From: CAYLNK01 sp964384675
GTDB taxonomy: Bacteria > Acidobacteriota > Thermoanaerobaculia > UBA5066
Assembly (NCBI GenBank): GCA_964384675.1
Contig: CAYLNK010000152.1
Location: 1 to 14,563 of the forward strand
Length of the DNA: 14,563 bases
Reading direction: 5' to 3'
Below the pieces are notes generated by a model. It worked only from the letters and a program-made list of their open reading frames with translations, made no database searches and was not told the DNA's origin. The position numbers were made by a program, and so were the translations under genes. Numbering within the stretch: position 1 is the first letter of the stretch; the number at the start of each line of letters is the position of its first letter. Positions 14,324 to 14,563 of this stretch are shown one piece after another.

Positions 14324-14563
14324 GTGCCATCTCCTCGGTTCGTCTCGCCCGCGGTCTACCGGCCGGAGAGCCTCTCTCGCGGGGAGGTCTCGGGAGCGCT
14401 GAAGCAGCTGGGGCTGGCCGAGTGCTGGTGGTCGGAGACGCCGCCGCCGCCCGGGCCCGGCGGGCTCTACCTGGCCGACTCCGCGTCTGCCCCGATGCTC
14501 GCGGGCGCTTTGCCGGCCTCCGCCGTGGCTGCCGTCGTCGCGGTCGGTGCCGCGGCGCCGGCC
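14324..14563 (+). CDS. Unrecognised protein, N-terminal part only
   Basis: An open frame that runs off the window end with at least 80 codons, in the same direction as the kinase. From GTG 14324 the protein begins MPSPRFVSPAVYRPESL. It continues through a segment containing ECWW and four consecutive prolines, then an Ala/Val-rich stretch that looks like alternating strand and helix. GGAG about 12 bases upstream is a mediocre ribosome binding site. A TTG at 14285, overlapping the kinase stop codon, is an alternative in-frame start. Its place directly behind an orphan histidine kinase makes a regulator plausible, but no receiver or DNA-binding motif is visible in the part present. Function unknown. 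Confidence 0.55.
   Translation, partial: MPSPRFVSPAVYRPESLSRGEVSGALKQLGLAECWWSETPPPPGPGGLYLADSASAPMLAGALPASAVAAVVAVGAAAPA

Noticed and set aside
1..14563. CRISPR arrays, tRNA or rRNA genes, insertion sequences
   Set aside because: I saw no regularly spaced repeats with spacers, no tRNA-like cloverleaf, no rRNA core sequence and no transposase motif.

Overview
The window is very GC-rich (roughly 70 %) and densely packed. Codon third positions are strongly G/C, which leaves long open frames antisense to almost every gene. Nothing in it is phage, plasmid or insertion-sequence machinery. The gene mix suggests a free-living, signal-rich environmental bacterium: an OmpR-type regulator, a 7TMR-DISM diguanylate cyclase, a four-GAF histidine kinase, and a membrane-anchored sulfatase-like enzyme with the usual 'LRALGYL' C-terminus. 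Acidobacteriota (Thermoanaerobaculia/Vicinamibacteria-like) is my best guess, with Myxococcota possible. This is inference; there is no rRNA or other marker gene here.

Layout. 1-167: a GC-rich leader with two copies of a hairpin-forming direct repeat. 168-866 (+): OmpR/PhoB response regulator. 873-1583 (-): short-chain dehydrogenase, convergent with the regulator and divergent from the next gene. 1669-3459 (+): membrane diguanylate cyclase with a 7TMR-DISM sensor. 3464-3901 (+): RidA-family protein four bases downstream. 3976-5157 (+): secreted protein made of three tandem six-cysteine modules. 5158-5601: the one long intergenic stretch, containing two adjacent 166-bp palindromic elements. 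5602-7674 (-): polytopic membrane sulfatase/phosphotransferase-like protein. 7703-11365 (-): 1220-residue flavin/Fe-S oxidoreductase, apparently transcribed with the sulfatase gene. 11388-14288 (+): soluble histidine kinase, divergent from the oxidoreductase across only 22 bp. 14324-end (+): start of an unrecognised gene cut by the window edge.

The two strongest leads are these. (1) The paired 166-bp elements at 5271-5436 and 5438-5603 have diverged in sequence but keep their helices through at least six compensatory base-pair changes. That points to a selected folded RNA or single-stranded DNA structure rather than a random palindrome. (2) The protein at 3976-5157 has a six-cysteine module with near-identical spacing (18-25-8-12/13-18) repeated three times behind a signal peptide, and I do not recognise the family. 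The oxidoreductase fusion and the recurrent TAGAAT/GATAAT boxes just upstream of start codons are secondary leads. How these genes work together is not evident. The common theme is signalling and redox, but only the cyclase-RidA pair and the oxidoreductase-sulfatase pair look like transcription units.
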